From an uncultured Acidimicrobiales bacterium (GTDB lineage Bacteria; Actinomycetota; Acidimicrobiia; Acidimicrobiales; UBA10347): a stretch of DNA of 6,124 nucleotides. A program made the position numbers and the translations under genes. The stretch spans positions 1-6,124 of the forward strand of contig CALDGN010000138.1 in NCBI GenBank assembly GCA_937942965.1. Direction: 5' to 3'. Shown piece by piece: positions 1 to 6,124 of this stretch. Position 1 is the stretch's first letter. The number at the start of each line of letters is the position of its first letter. Under the pieces are notes generated by a model. The model was not told the origin of the DNA, did no database searches, and worked only from the letters and a program-made list of their open reading frames with translations.

Positions 1-1
1 T

Positions 2-118
2 CGAATCGCCCGCAGAGACTACCTCAGGATTGTGAAACGCCGCAAAAAGCCACGCAAATTGATCCGCAAGGGTCTCCGACAACAGCTCAACTATGTACGA
101 CGAAACCTGTTTCGATCG
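2..118 (+). mobile_element. IS transposase fragment (IS5/IS1182-type), truncated at both ends
   Basis: Frame 2 is open from the left edge and reads a strongly basic segment: R-I-A-R-R-D-Y-L-R-I-V, a Lys/Arg cluster, then RKGLRQQLNYVRRNL. This pattern (A-R-x-x-Y-L, a KxKKxxxKxIRK-like basic stretch, then QQLxYxRRNL) resembles the middle of DDE transposases of the IS5/IS1182 type, as I remember the family; no search was run. The N-terminal part lies outside the window. After about base 110-118 the frame reads only a shadow of the kinase gene, so the DDE catalytic core is absent. GC over bases 1-92 is about 53% (49 of 92 counted), against about 65% just downstream, which fits a foreign piece. 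No terminal inverted repeat is visible at the junction. This is therefore a break inside the transposase gene and not a normal IS end. The right boundary is approximate. Confidence 0.6.
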
Positions 119-1709
119 CACTGTTGCGGCCAAGGTCCTCAACTTCCGTCTCGACGATCCCGAAGACCGCGCCCGCTTCGAGCGCGAGTGCCAGGCGATG
201 GCCCAGCTCTCGGACCATCCGTACATCGTTCCGCTCTACTCCACGACCTATACCGACGAGGGCTACCCCGTCATCATCATGGAGTTCTTCACCGGCGGCA
301 CACTCTGGGCTCAGGCTCGCAAGGGCGCAGGCCTTGAGCGACTTCTTGACGCAGGCGTCAAGATCGCCTCGGCGCTGCACACCGCACACGAACGCGGCGT
401 GACCCACCGCGACGTCAAGCCGCAAAACGTCCTGATGTCACGCTTCGGTGAACCGGGGTTGACCGACTTCGGCATCAGTGCCTTCGATCGCGTCCACGGG
501 GCCCAAGGTCGACCTCGCGGCATCACCATTGCCTATGCCGCACCCGAGGCTCTCGACGGGGTGTCGTCGCGTCGCACCGACGTCTACTCGCTCGCGTCGA
601 CGCTCTACACCGTCCTCGCCGATCAACGTCCCTACGACAACCCAGGCGCGAAGCAGAGCACGAGCGAACTCATCCGACGGATCCTCAACGAGGACCCACC
701 GCCGCTGCAGACGTTCGGCTATTCGCCTGCCGTCGACCACGCGATTCGGCGGGTCGGCATGGCCAGAACTCCGGGCGATCGTCCCGCCGACGCCGCCGAG
801 TTTGGCGAGCTCCTTCGTCGGGCTCAGAAAAGCGAGGGCTTCAAGCAGACCGCGTGGCTCGAAGCGACCGACCTCACCGACACGTCGCTTCCGACCATGC
901 TCGGCGACGAGTCCCAAGCGATCATCCATGAAGCCCCCATCCCCCAAGCGCCCGAGCCAATCGAGTTGGCCTCCGATGCCGAGACCGCCAAGACCGGTCG
1001 TCGGGTCTTCGCTGCGGTGGCCGGAATCGCCGCCGTGGTGCTCGTTGGTGTGATCGCACTGCTCGCCTCCGGCGGAAGCGACGACACCGACGACGAGCTT
1101 GCCGAGGCCACGCCTGTACCGATTGCGACGGTCGACGACTTTTACGAGGGAGCCCCGCTGGCGCCGCGAGATGTCACGATCACGCGCACCGAGGACGGAG
1201 CCCGACTCGAGTGGACCGATTCGAACACGTCGCCGACGACATTCGAGATTCAGCCCTGGGTCAATGGCGTCGCCACCGGAGCGATCATCGAAGCGACCGG
1301 CACGTCGGCGGAGATCGTCGATCCCGGCAGCGATTGCTTCACCATGCGAGCCGTTCGCGACCGAGGACAGCTGTCGCTCGACATCGACCCGGTCTGCCTG
1401 CCTTCGGGAAGCTTGCTCGTCGCGCTGTCACCGACAACGTGCGCCCCTGGCGCCTGCGAGTTCGAGCTCAACGTGTCCGGCGCTGCCGTTGGCAGCGAGC
1501 TCGGGGTCACCGTCAACGCGCCCGATGGGAGCGACCCAAACGACGTCGTCGCATCGGCCTACCCGACCTCCGTGTTGGTTGCGACAGACGACGCGGTCGA
1601 GTGGACGTATGCGCCGGGCGCCGCAGCCTTGCCTGGTTCGTACACCGTCACGGTGACCGACGCACGCACGGGGGCCGAGGCCACCGCCATCTTCCTCCTC
1701 ACCAGCTGA
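93..1709 (+). CDS. Receptor-like Ser/Thr protein kinase with Fn3/Ig-like ectodomain, N-terminus truncated
   Basis: This is a Hanks-type (PknB-like) kinase that would phosphorylate proteins on Ser/Thr from the cytoplasmic face. Visible landmarks, numbered from the ATG at 93, are VAAK with the beta-3 lysine K14, alpha-C E32, HRDVKPQN at 105-112 (D107, K109, N112), DFG at 125-127 and APE at 150-152. The catalytic domain ends near residue 245. An acidic/Pro linker leads to one transmembrane helix (about 305-326). An Fn3-like domain (about 353-439, C415/C435) and an Ig-like beta domain (about 440-538, C450/C455) follow outside. The N-lobe is incomplete: the glycine-rich loop that should precede VAAK by roughly 15 residues is missing. 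A stop lies in frame at 60-62, there is no alternative start between it and 93, and no Shine-Dalgarno site precedes the ATG. The true 5' end seems to have been replaced by the transposase fragment, so the ATG is probably not the native start. The kinase family call is secure; activity of this copy is doubtful. Confidence 0.93.
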   Translation: MYDETCFDRTVAAKVLNFRLDDPEDRARFERECQAMAQLSDHPYIVPLYSTTYTDEGYPVIIMEFFTGGTLWAQARKGAGLERLLDAGVKIASALHTAHERGVTHRDVKPQNVLMSRFGEPGLTDFGISAFDRVHGAQGRPRGITIAYAAPEALDGVSSRRTDVYSLASTLYTVLADQRPYDNPGAKQSTSELIRRILNEDPPPLQTFGYSPAVDHAIRRVGMARTPGDRPADAAEFGELLRRAQKSEGFKQTAWLEATDLTDTSLPTMLGDESQAIIHEAPIPQAPEPIELASDAETAKTGRRVFAAVAGIAAVVLVGVIALLASGGSDDTDDELAEATPVPIATVDDFYEGAPLAPRDVTITRTEDGARLEWTDSNTSPTTFEIQPWVNGVATGAIIEATGTSAEIVDPGSDCFTMRAVRDRGQLSLDIDPVCLPSGSLLVALSPTTCAPGACEFELNVSGAAVGSELGVTVNAPDGSDPNDVVASAYPTSVLVATDDAVEWTYAPGAAALPGSYTVTVTDARTGAEATAIFLLTS

Positions 1710-1717
1710 GACACCAG

Positions 1718-1726
1718 TGTTAGAGT
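1718..1726 (+). promoter_or_regulatory. Possible extended -10 promoter for the moxR operon
   Basis: TGTTAGAGT fits the extended -10 pattern TGnTAnnnT, and starts 8 bases after the kinase stop codon. No convincing -35 box is seen 16-19 bases upstream, which extended -10 promoters can tolerate. Transcription would begin near 1733, leaving a leader of about 43 nt before the moxR ATG. If real, moxR-DUF58-TGase can be transcribed independently of the truncated kinase. The motif is short and could be chance. Confidence 0.4.
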
Positions 1727-1734
1727 CCCAACGC

Positions 1735-1762
1735 TGCCGGGTGCTATCCACCGAACCCGGCA
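1735..1762 (+). promoter_or_regulatory. Hairpin in the kinase-moxR intergenic region
   Basis: TGCCGGGT (1735-1742) pairs perfectly with ACCCGGCA (1755-1762), an 8-bp GC-rich stem with a 12-nt loop. No T-run follows; the next bases are CGGGGGAT, so it is not a classical intrinsic terminator. It sits immediately upstream of the moxR ribosome-binding site. It could therefore affect translation initiation, stabilise the 5' end of the message, attenuate read-through from the kinase gene, or act as a DNA inverted-repeat operator. The pairing is seen directly; the role is inference. Confidence 0.5.
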
Positions 1763-1763
1763 C

Positions 1764-1769
1764 GGGGGA
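1764..1769 (+). promoter_or_regulatory. Shine-Dalgarno-like site of moxR
   Basis: GGGGGA lies 6 nt before the ATG at 1776, good spacing for a ribosome-binding site. It supports that start and is separated from the upstream hairpin by one base, so folding of the hairpin could influence access. Confidence 0.6.
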
Positions 1770-1775
1770 TACGAC

Positions 1776-2747
1776 ATGTCGAGCGACCAGGCGGCTCGTT
1801 CTTTCCAGAAGATCTTTAACGAGGTCCACACCAACGTCCAGCGCGTGATCAAAGGCAAGGCTGACCAGGTCGCGCTCGCGCTGACCTGCATCTTCGCCGA
1901 AGGTCACCTGCTGCTCGAAGACGTGCCCGGCACCGGAAAGACAACACTGGCCAAAGCGATCGCTGCCTCGATCGAAGGCAACATGCATCGCGTGCAGTTC
2001 ACGCCTGACTTGCTGCCAAGCGACGTCACTGGCGGCCAGATCTACAACCAGGCCAAGGGCGAGTTCGAGCCGTACTACGGGCCGGTCTTCGCCAACGTGG
2101 TCCTCGCCGATGAGATCAACCGAGCCTCGCCAAAGACCCAGGCCGCGATGCTCGAAGTGATGGAAGAGCGCCAGGTCACGATCGGCAACGAGACGATCGA
2201 GGTCGAGCGTCCGTTCATTGTGATTGCGACCCAGAACCAGGTCGAGCAAGAAGGCACCTACAAGCTGCCCGAAGCCCAGCTCGACCGCTTTCTCATGCGA
2301 ACTCGCCTCGGCTATCCGAGCGACGAGGACACGATCGACGTCCTCAAGGGCAACGCGGCCGGCGCAAATGTGGACAGCCTGCACGCAGTGACCTCGATGG
2401 CCCAGGTCGCCAAGATGTCGGACTGGGTGCGCACCGTGCACGTCGCCGACGAGATCTACGACTACATCGTGCGGCTCGTCGCCGCGACCCGCCCGCCGGC
2501 GCCCGGTATCCAACTCGGGGCGTCGCCCCGTGGAGCGATCGCTCTCATGCGCTCTGCGCAGGTCATCGCCGCGTCGCAAGGACGCACGTTTGTCGATGTC
2601 CAAGACATCAAGTTGGTCGCGTCGCCGGTGCTTGCGCACCGCTTGATCCTGACGCCCGAAGCCGAACTGAAGCGGGTCAGCACCGAGGATCTGGTCGAGG
2701 AACTGCTGTCCTCGATCGAGCTTCCGGCGATGGTGCGGGTGAACTGA
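1776..2747 (+). CDS. moxR: MoxR-family AAA+ ATPase
   Basis: MoxR AAA+ ATPases are cytoplasmic, oligomeric, chaperone-like enzymes. They are thought to use ATP to assemble or activate partner complexes, usually VWA-containing proteins encoded beside them. The 323-residue length is normal for the family. Visible motifs are Walker A EDVPGTGKT (48-56, K55), the family signature PDLLPSDVTG (77-86), Walker B VVLADEINRA (108-117, D112/E113), sensor 1 ATQN (N154), the arginine-finger region LPEAQLDRF (164-172, R171) and sensor 2 ASPRG (R252). A C-terminal helical lid completes the protein, so it looks fully active. One small oddity is that sensor 1 continues as ATQNQ where most relatives have ATQNP, and the following EGTY segment has K163 where Pro is usual. 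The start is supported by GGGGGA six bases upstream. The next gene follows after 9 bp, so the two are almost certainly cotranscribed. I am very sure of the family; the client is unknown. Confidence 0.97.
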   Translation: MSSDQAARSFQKIFNEVHTNVQRVIKGKADQVALALTCIFAEGHLLLEDVPGTGKTTLAKAIAASIEGNMHRVQFTPDLLPSDVTGGQIYNQAKGEFEPYYGPVFANVVLADEINRASPKTQAAMLEVMEERQVTIGNETIEVERPFIVIATQNQVEQEGTYKLPEAQLDRFLMRTRLGYPSDEDTIDVLKGNAAGANVDSLHAVTSMAQVAKMSDWVRTVHVADEIYDYIVRLVAATRPPAPGIQLGASPRGAIALMRSAQVIAASQGRTFVDVQDIKLVASPVLAHRLILTPEAELKRVSTEDLVEELLSSIELPAMVRVN

Positions 2748-2756
2748 GCCGCCCTC

Positions 2757-3899
2757 GTGGCCTTGCGTTCCATTCCGACCAGCACTGCCTGGCTGTTGTT
2801 CCTGACGGGAATCGTCTCGTTCATCGCGGCCTGGCAACTGGGTTGGATCGAGCTGTTCGTCGTTGCGGCGGCGTGCTTTATCGCGCTCTTGATCGCGATC
2901 CCATTCGTGCTGGGTCACTCAGCCGTGCGACTCGTTCGCACGATCACGCCGAACCGGGTCACGGTCGGCGATCAGTCGGTCGCCGAGTTGCGGGCGACGA
3001 ACGAAACCAGCCGGCCGACGCCGGGGATCCTCGTCGAGGAGCGCCTCGATGACATCGTCACGCCGATCGAGATTCCGGGCCTCGGACCCGACCAGTCGTC
3101 GGAGTTCCTCTATCGCTTGCCGACCGCTCGGCGCGGGGCATTCGACATTGGGCCAGCGACCGTCTCCAAGGGTGATCCGCTCGGGCTGCTGCGACGCTCG
3201 ATCGGCGAGACCCCGGTCGAACGACTCTGGGTGCATCCCCGCACCGTCATAACCAAGCCGCTGCCCGCTGGATTTGCCAAGGACCTCGAAGGCCCGACCT
3301 TCGACACATCGCCAGCGGGCGACGTCGCGTTCCACACGATCCGTGAGTACGCGCCCGGCGATGACATCCGCCACGTGCACTGGATGTCGACCGCCCGCAA
3401 GAACGCGTTGATGGTCCGTCACTACGTGGACAATCGCCGACCCGAGCTCGCCGTGGTCGTCGACACGCAGCTTGGTCGTACCGAACCTGACCTCTTCGAA
3501 CGGGCGATCGAAGTCGCCGCCTCGATCGGCACGTCCGAGATTGGGCGCGGCATGCGCGTCGGCGTCCGCGCCGGCGGGGCCACGCTCGTCAACACGGGTG
3601 CAGCCAGCGCTGATGATCTACTCGACGCGCTCACGCTGCTGCGAGCCGCTGATGTCGAACCCACCGTCGACCTTGCGCGCATCGCTCACGAAGAACCCTC
3701 GACCGCAGTCGTGGTCCTCGTCACCGGCGGCCGGTCGAGTGATGAGCTGCTCGCAATCGTCGAAGCCGTGCGCCGAACGATCCGGCTCGTCGTCGTCAAC
3801 ATGCAAGACGGCGACGAACCCATTGCGCTGCCCCGAGCCAAAGTCATCAATGCGACGACCGTCGACGAGTTCGCCGCGGTGTGGAACCGACTCCGATGA
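2757..3899 (+). CDS. DUF58 (VWA-like) membrane protein
   Basis: DUF58 proteins are encoded with MoxR ATPases and are thought to be their membrane-bound partners; the biochemical function is not established. This protein (380 residues) has two N-terminal transmembrane helices (about 10-29 and 32-53), then a beta-rich segment (about 60-160). The DUF58 signature REYAPGDDIRHVHW follows at 196-209, with the continuation TARKNALMVRHY. A Rossmann-like VWA segment begins at ELAVVVDTQ. The metal-binding (MIDAS) motif expected there as DxSxS is degenerate: D236 is followed by T-Q-L-G. The GTG start in the same frame as moxR, 9 bp after its stop, places the first helix correctly at the N-terminus. No strong Shine-Dalgarno site is seen, so translational coupling to moxR is likely. 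The stop overlaps the next gene's start by 4 bp (ATGA). Family confidence is high. Confidence 0.93.
   Translation: MALRSIPTSTAWLLFLTGIVSFIAAWQLGWIELFVVAAACFIALLIAIPFVLGHSAVRLVRTITPNRVTVGDQSVAELRATNETSRPTPGILVEERLDDIVTPIEIPGLGPDQSSEFLYRLPTARRGAFDIGPATVSKGDPLGLLRRSIGETPVERLWVHPRTVITKPLPAGFAKDLEGPTFDTSPAGDVAFHTIREYAPGDDIRHVHWMSTARKNALMVRHYVDNRRPELAVVVDTQLGRTEPDLFERAIEVAASIGTSEIGRGMRVGVRAGGATLVNTGAASADDLLDALTLLRAADVEPTVDLARIAHEEPSTAVVVLVTGGRSSDELLAIVEAVRRTIRLVVVNMQDGDEPIALPRAKVINATTVDEFAAVWNRLR
3896..3899 (+). other. ATGA start/stop overlap between DUF58 and TgpA-like genes
   Basis: The ATG of the downstream gene shares three bases with the DUF58 TGA. No good Shine-Dalgarno site precedes it (only GTGTGGA-like sequence), so translation probably depends on ribosomes terminating on the DUF58 gene. 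That would tie the amounts of the two membrane proteins together. Confidence 0.75.
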
Positions 3900-6124
3900 C
3901 GACGCCGACGTCCGATTCGACGCGGACCAGTTCTCGAACCACGACCTCGCGAACCGCGGCGCCCAATGCGAGTGCTCTTCGTCGGGCTCGCCGGCGGCTT
4001 CTTCAGTACCCGTCGATGCCGATCGTCGCCGTCATGTGCGTCGTTGCGTGTCTTGGATACTCGGGCGTGTTCATCGACTGGGGCTTCCTGACTCCGGTGA
4101 TCATCGCCACGCTCGGAGCGTCCGCTGCTGCCTTTGTGTCGCGTCGCTTCAAGCTGCTGATCGGCGAAGCGGTCTTGGTGACCGTGCTCGGCTTCTTCGT
4201 GCTCGGGGTCATCACCACGCAATGGGTGCCCGGACCAAGTGCACCCGCCGACTTCGCCCGTGCGTTGACCAACGGCTGGGCTGACCTGTTGTCATCGCAG
4301 ACGCCGACGACCCTCAACAGCGAACGGGCCGTCGTGCCGTTCACCACAGCATGGGTTGCCACGGCGCTGGCCCAAGAACTCGACCGCCGCGTCCGATTCT
4401 CCGGAATAGCGCTGGTTGGCGTGCTGGTCGGCCTCGTTGCCACGTCACTCTTCTCAACCGAAGTCCGCTCGCTCGCCCGCATCCAAGGTCCGGTGCTGAT
4501 CGCCGCGACGATCATCCTGGGCTTGCTGCATCGCACCGAGAAGGACCGCACTGGCCTTTCGATCGCAAACTCGACCAGTGGTCTTCGACGGCGACTACTC
4601 GCCCCTGCAGCGGTGCTGCTCGTCATCATGGGTTTGGCCGCGATCGTTGGGCCACGGTTGCCGCTCGCCGATGCGAACGATCGGTTCGATCTTCGCGACC
4701 GTCAAGAGAACCCGTGGGATCCGCTGAACTCACCCAGCCCACTCGTCACCCTCAAGGCTGACCTCAAAGAAGACGTTGCCGACACGGTTGCGTTCCGGGC
4801 CACGAGCTCTGAGCCAATCACCCGGTTCACGGTCGCTGTCATGGCGACATACGACGGCGTCGTGTGGCAGGTCGCCGACCCGACGACCGACGCCGCCGCA
4901 CAGTTCGTGCCGGTCGACCCCGAGCTGCCCGATCCAGCTGATCGCGACCTTGCGCCGACGGACACGGTCACCGCGGTCATCGAGATCGACACCTTGGATG
5001 GGCCGTGGATTCCGCACGCGGGCGATCCGACCGAGGTTCGGTTCGCCGATCAACGCGAGCTGCGGCTGAATCTTGCGACGCGCACGTTGGCGCATCCGGC
5101 CGGCCTGGTGACCGGCGATCGCTACGAACTCACGTCACAGCGCCATCCAGCCGTCACCGACATCGCGTTCGCCGAGTTCGCGGTCGACGACCGGGCGACC
5201 GAGCTGCAGCTTGTGCCCGCGCCGGTGTTGAACCTGGCCGCGAAGGTCGTCGAGGGTGCCGACTTCGGCGGGCCCCAGGTCGCCGAGATCCGTGACCTGT
5301 TGACGCTCCAGGGTTTCTACGACTCGGGGCCGTCGATGCCACCGGGCCACAGCTATGCCCGCATCGCCTCGTTCATCGATAACCCCGAACGGATCGTCGG
5401 GTACGAAGAGCAGTACGCAGCGACCGCTGCGGTTCTCGCTCGCTTGGCGTCGATCCCGACCCGAGTCGCCGTCGGGTACACGGTCGAGGAAACCGACTGG
5501 GTCGATGGCAGCGTCGACGTCCTCGCTGAACACGCAACGGCGTGGATAGAGGTCGACGTTCGCGGCGTGGGTTGGGTACCTGTCGATGTCACGCCCGACC
5601 GCAGCCGCGAACCCACCGAGCAAGAGATCGGCCGCGTGACCCGCAACGTCGCCGTTCCCAACGAGCCGCCTCCCCCACCACCTCCGCAGCAGTCCGACGA
5701 CGATGACGAGATCGAAGAAGAGGACGAAGAAGACGACGAGGACGAAGACGAAGACCGCAACGACGGCCGAGGCTCGCTGTTCGCCGCGCTGCTCGAACGT
5801 CCCGGGCTGGTTGCAGGCACGGTCGCCATCTCGCCGCTCGTCGGGTTCGGGCTCCTCGCGCTGCTCGCTGCTGGTCTGAAGATGCTGCGTACTCGCCGGC
5901 GCCGCAACGCAGAAACGACTCGGCTGCAGGTCGCCGGTGCATGGGCCGAGTTGGTGGACCGCCTCGAAGAAGCCGGGCGCCCGGTCGCGCCGAACGCAAC
6001 GCCGGCCGAGATCGTCGAACAGCTCAGCGATCATGGCGGTCTCGCCGAGGCCGAACCCGAGATTCGCGAACTCGCGGCCCTGGTTTCGCAATCGGCCTTC
6101 GCCGCCGATGATCCCAGCGCCGCC
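3896..6124 (+). CDS. TgpA-like transglutaminase-fold membrane protein, catalytic residues apparently lost; runs off the right edge
   Basis: The frame is open for 743 codons to the window edge with no stop. The N-terminal 40 residues are Ser/Thr/Arg-rich and cytoplasmic. A DUF3488/TgpA-type membrane region follows, with about six or seven helices (roughly 42-60, 63-81, 87-107, a weaker one at 146-160, then 169-186, 197-211, 235-252). Residues about 253-470 form an extracytoplasmic beta-rich region. A transglutaminase-like domain covers about 470-575. A Pro7 run (591-597) and an acidic tract (601-620) lead to a final helix (about 638-661) and a cytoplasmic helical tail (AGAWAELVDRLEEAG) like the C-terminal part of TgpA relatives. 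Family members carry a Cys-His-Asp triad. Here the Cys position reads GYEEQYA (E504) and the HAW motif reads TAW (T548); only D564 in VPVDVTP remains. The fold is kept but transglutaminase/protease activity is unlikely. It is the third member of the MoxR-DUF58-TGase operon and translationally coupled to DUF58. Roughly a few dozen residues are probably missing beyond the edge. Confidence 0.9.
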   Translation, partial: MTTPTSDSTRTSSRTTTSRTAAPNASALRRARRRLLQYPSMPIVAVMCVVACLGYSGVFIDWGFLTPVIIATLGASAAAFVSRRFKLLIGEAVLVTVLGFFVLGVITTQWVPGPSAPADFARALTNGWADLLSSQTPTTLNSERAVVPFTTAWVATALAQELDRRVRFSGIALVGVLVGLVATSLFSTEVRSLARIQGPVLIAATIILGLLHRTEKDRTGLSIANSTSGLRRRLLAPAAVLLVIMGLAAIVGPRLPLADANDRFDLRDRQENPWDPLNSPSPLVTLKADLKEDVADTVAFRATSSEPITRFTVAVMATYDGVVWQVADPTTDAAAQFVPVDPELPDPADRDLAPTDTVTAVIEIDTLDGPWIPHAGDPTEVRFADQRELRLNLATRTLAHPAGLVTGDRYELTSQRHPAVTDIAFAEFAVDDRATELQLVPAPVLNLAAKVVEGADFGGPQVAEIRDLLTLQGFYDSGPSMPPGHSYARIASFIDNPERIVGYEEQYAATAAVLARLASIPTRVAVGYTVEETDWVDGSVDVLAEHATAWIEVDVRGVGWVPVDVTPDRSREPTEQEIGRVTRNVAVPNEPPPPPPPQQSDDDDEIEEEDEEDDEDEDEDRNDGRGSLFAALLERPGLVAGTVAISPLVGFGLLALLAAGLKMLRTRRRRNAETTRLQVAGAWAELVDRLEEAGRPVAPNATPAEIVEQLSDHGGLAEAEPEIRELAALVSQSAFAADDPSAA
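5666..5755 (+). repeat. Low-complexity Pro7 and Asp/Glu tract within the TgpA-like gene
   Basis: Seven consecutive Pro codons (5666-5686) are followed by Q-Q-S and a 20-codon tract (5696-5755) in which 19 residues are Asp or Glu (one Ile at residue 606). The DNA is a near-repeat of GAN triplets, mixing GAC, GAA, GAG and GAT. The mixture argues for selection on charge and not recent pure-triplet expansion. It lies between the transglutaminase-like domain and the last membrane helix, so it is an extracytoplasmic juxtamembrane linker. Confidence 0.85.

Noticed and set aside
478..1053. Overlapping + strand frame of 191 codons within the kinase gene
   Set aside because: It is a Ser/Arg/Pro-rich out-of-frame shadow of a well-supported kinase domain, with no motif of its own.
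1735..1762. Rho-independent terminator for the kinase gene
   Set aside because: The stem is good but no T-run follows, the loop is 12 nt, and the structure abuts the moxR ribosome-binding site; a leader or operator role fits better.
1428..2918. Long open frame on the minus strand (496 codons) across the kinase end, moxR and the DUF58 start
   Set aside because: It is a shadow of the + strand genes: composition is Arg/Asp/His-rich and repetitive, no family is recognised, and it lies antisense to a fully motif-supported MoxR.
3472..4284. A + strand frame of 270 codons bridging DUF58 and the next gene
   Set aside because: It is out of frame with both motif-bearing genes, lacks recognisable domains, and would displace the ATGA-coupled start of the TgpA-like protein.
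1956..5122. Three GCGATCGC octamers (1956-1963, 2535-2542, 5115-5122), resembling the HIP1 palindrome of cyanobacteria
   Set aside because: More than a rough base-composition expectation (about 0.2), but all lie in coding sequence rich in GCG, ATC, GAT and CGC codons, and nothing else suggests a cyanobacterium. Codon usage is the simpler explanation.
5353..5907. Minus-strand serine-rich frame with a long Ser run and Gly run
   Set aside because: The Ser and Gly runs are the reverse complement of the GAN triplets and proline codons of the sense gene, so they are an artefact of low complexity.
5135..6091. Minus-strand open frame of 318 codons opposite the TgpA-like gene
   Set aside because: It is antisense to the transglutaminase-like and acidic-linker region. 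Its hydrophobic run is only the complement of the Asp/Glu tract, and no coherent domain is visible.

Overview
The window is GC-rich (about 65% over most of its length by eye) and densely packed, with all genes on the + strand. The genes use C- or G-ending codons, a GTG start, a 9-bp gap and an ATGA overlap. Codon and protein style (AAA+ MoxR, DUF58, TgpA-like protein, Ser/Thr kinase with an Fn3 ectodomain) suggest a high-GC actinobacterium. The class Acidimicrobiia is my best guess, but this is an impression from sequence style and not a proven placement.

Layout. Bases 1 to about 118 hold a piece of what looks like an IS transposase, read in frame 2, at about 53% GC over bases 1-92. It runs directly into a Hanks-type Ser/Thr protein kinase (93-1709) that has lost the front of its N-lobe, including the glycine-rich loop. 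The rest of the kinase is intact: catalytic domain, one transmembrane helix, then an extracytoplasmic Fn3-like plus Ig-like region. A 66-bp gap carries a possible extended -10 promoter, an 8-bp-stem hairpin and a Shine-Dalgarno-like site. Next come a MoxR-family AAA+ ATPase (1776-2747), a DUF58 membrane protein (2757-3899) and a TgpA-like transglutaminase-fold membrane protein (3896 to beyond the right edge).

How the genes fit together. MoxR, DUF58 and transglutaminase-like proteins form a well-known conserved operon. MoxR is thought to act as a chaperone or assembly ATPase, and DUF58 (a VWA-like protein) as its partner or adaptor. The large membrane protein displays a transglutaminase-like domain outside the membrane. 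An adjacent receptor-like Ser/Thr kinase suggests phospho-regulation of this envelope system, which is inference. Two points stand out. The transglutaminase domain lacks the catalytic Cys and His at their usual positions (E504 and T548), so it is probably a pseudoenzyme. Its cytoplasmic N-terminal tail has Ser or Thr at 14 of the first 20 positions, an attractive but unproven target for the neighbouring kinase.

No RNA genes, CRISPR arrays, complete mobile elements or convincing intrinsic terminators were seen. There is no stretch over 300 bases without a gene.
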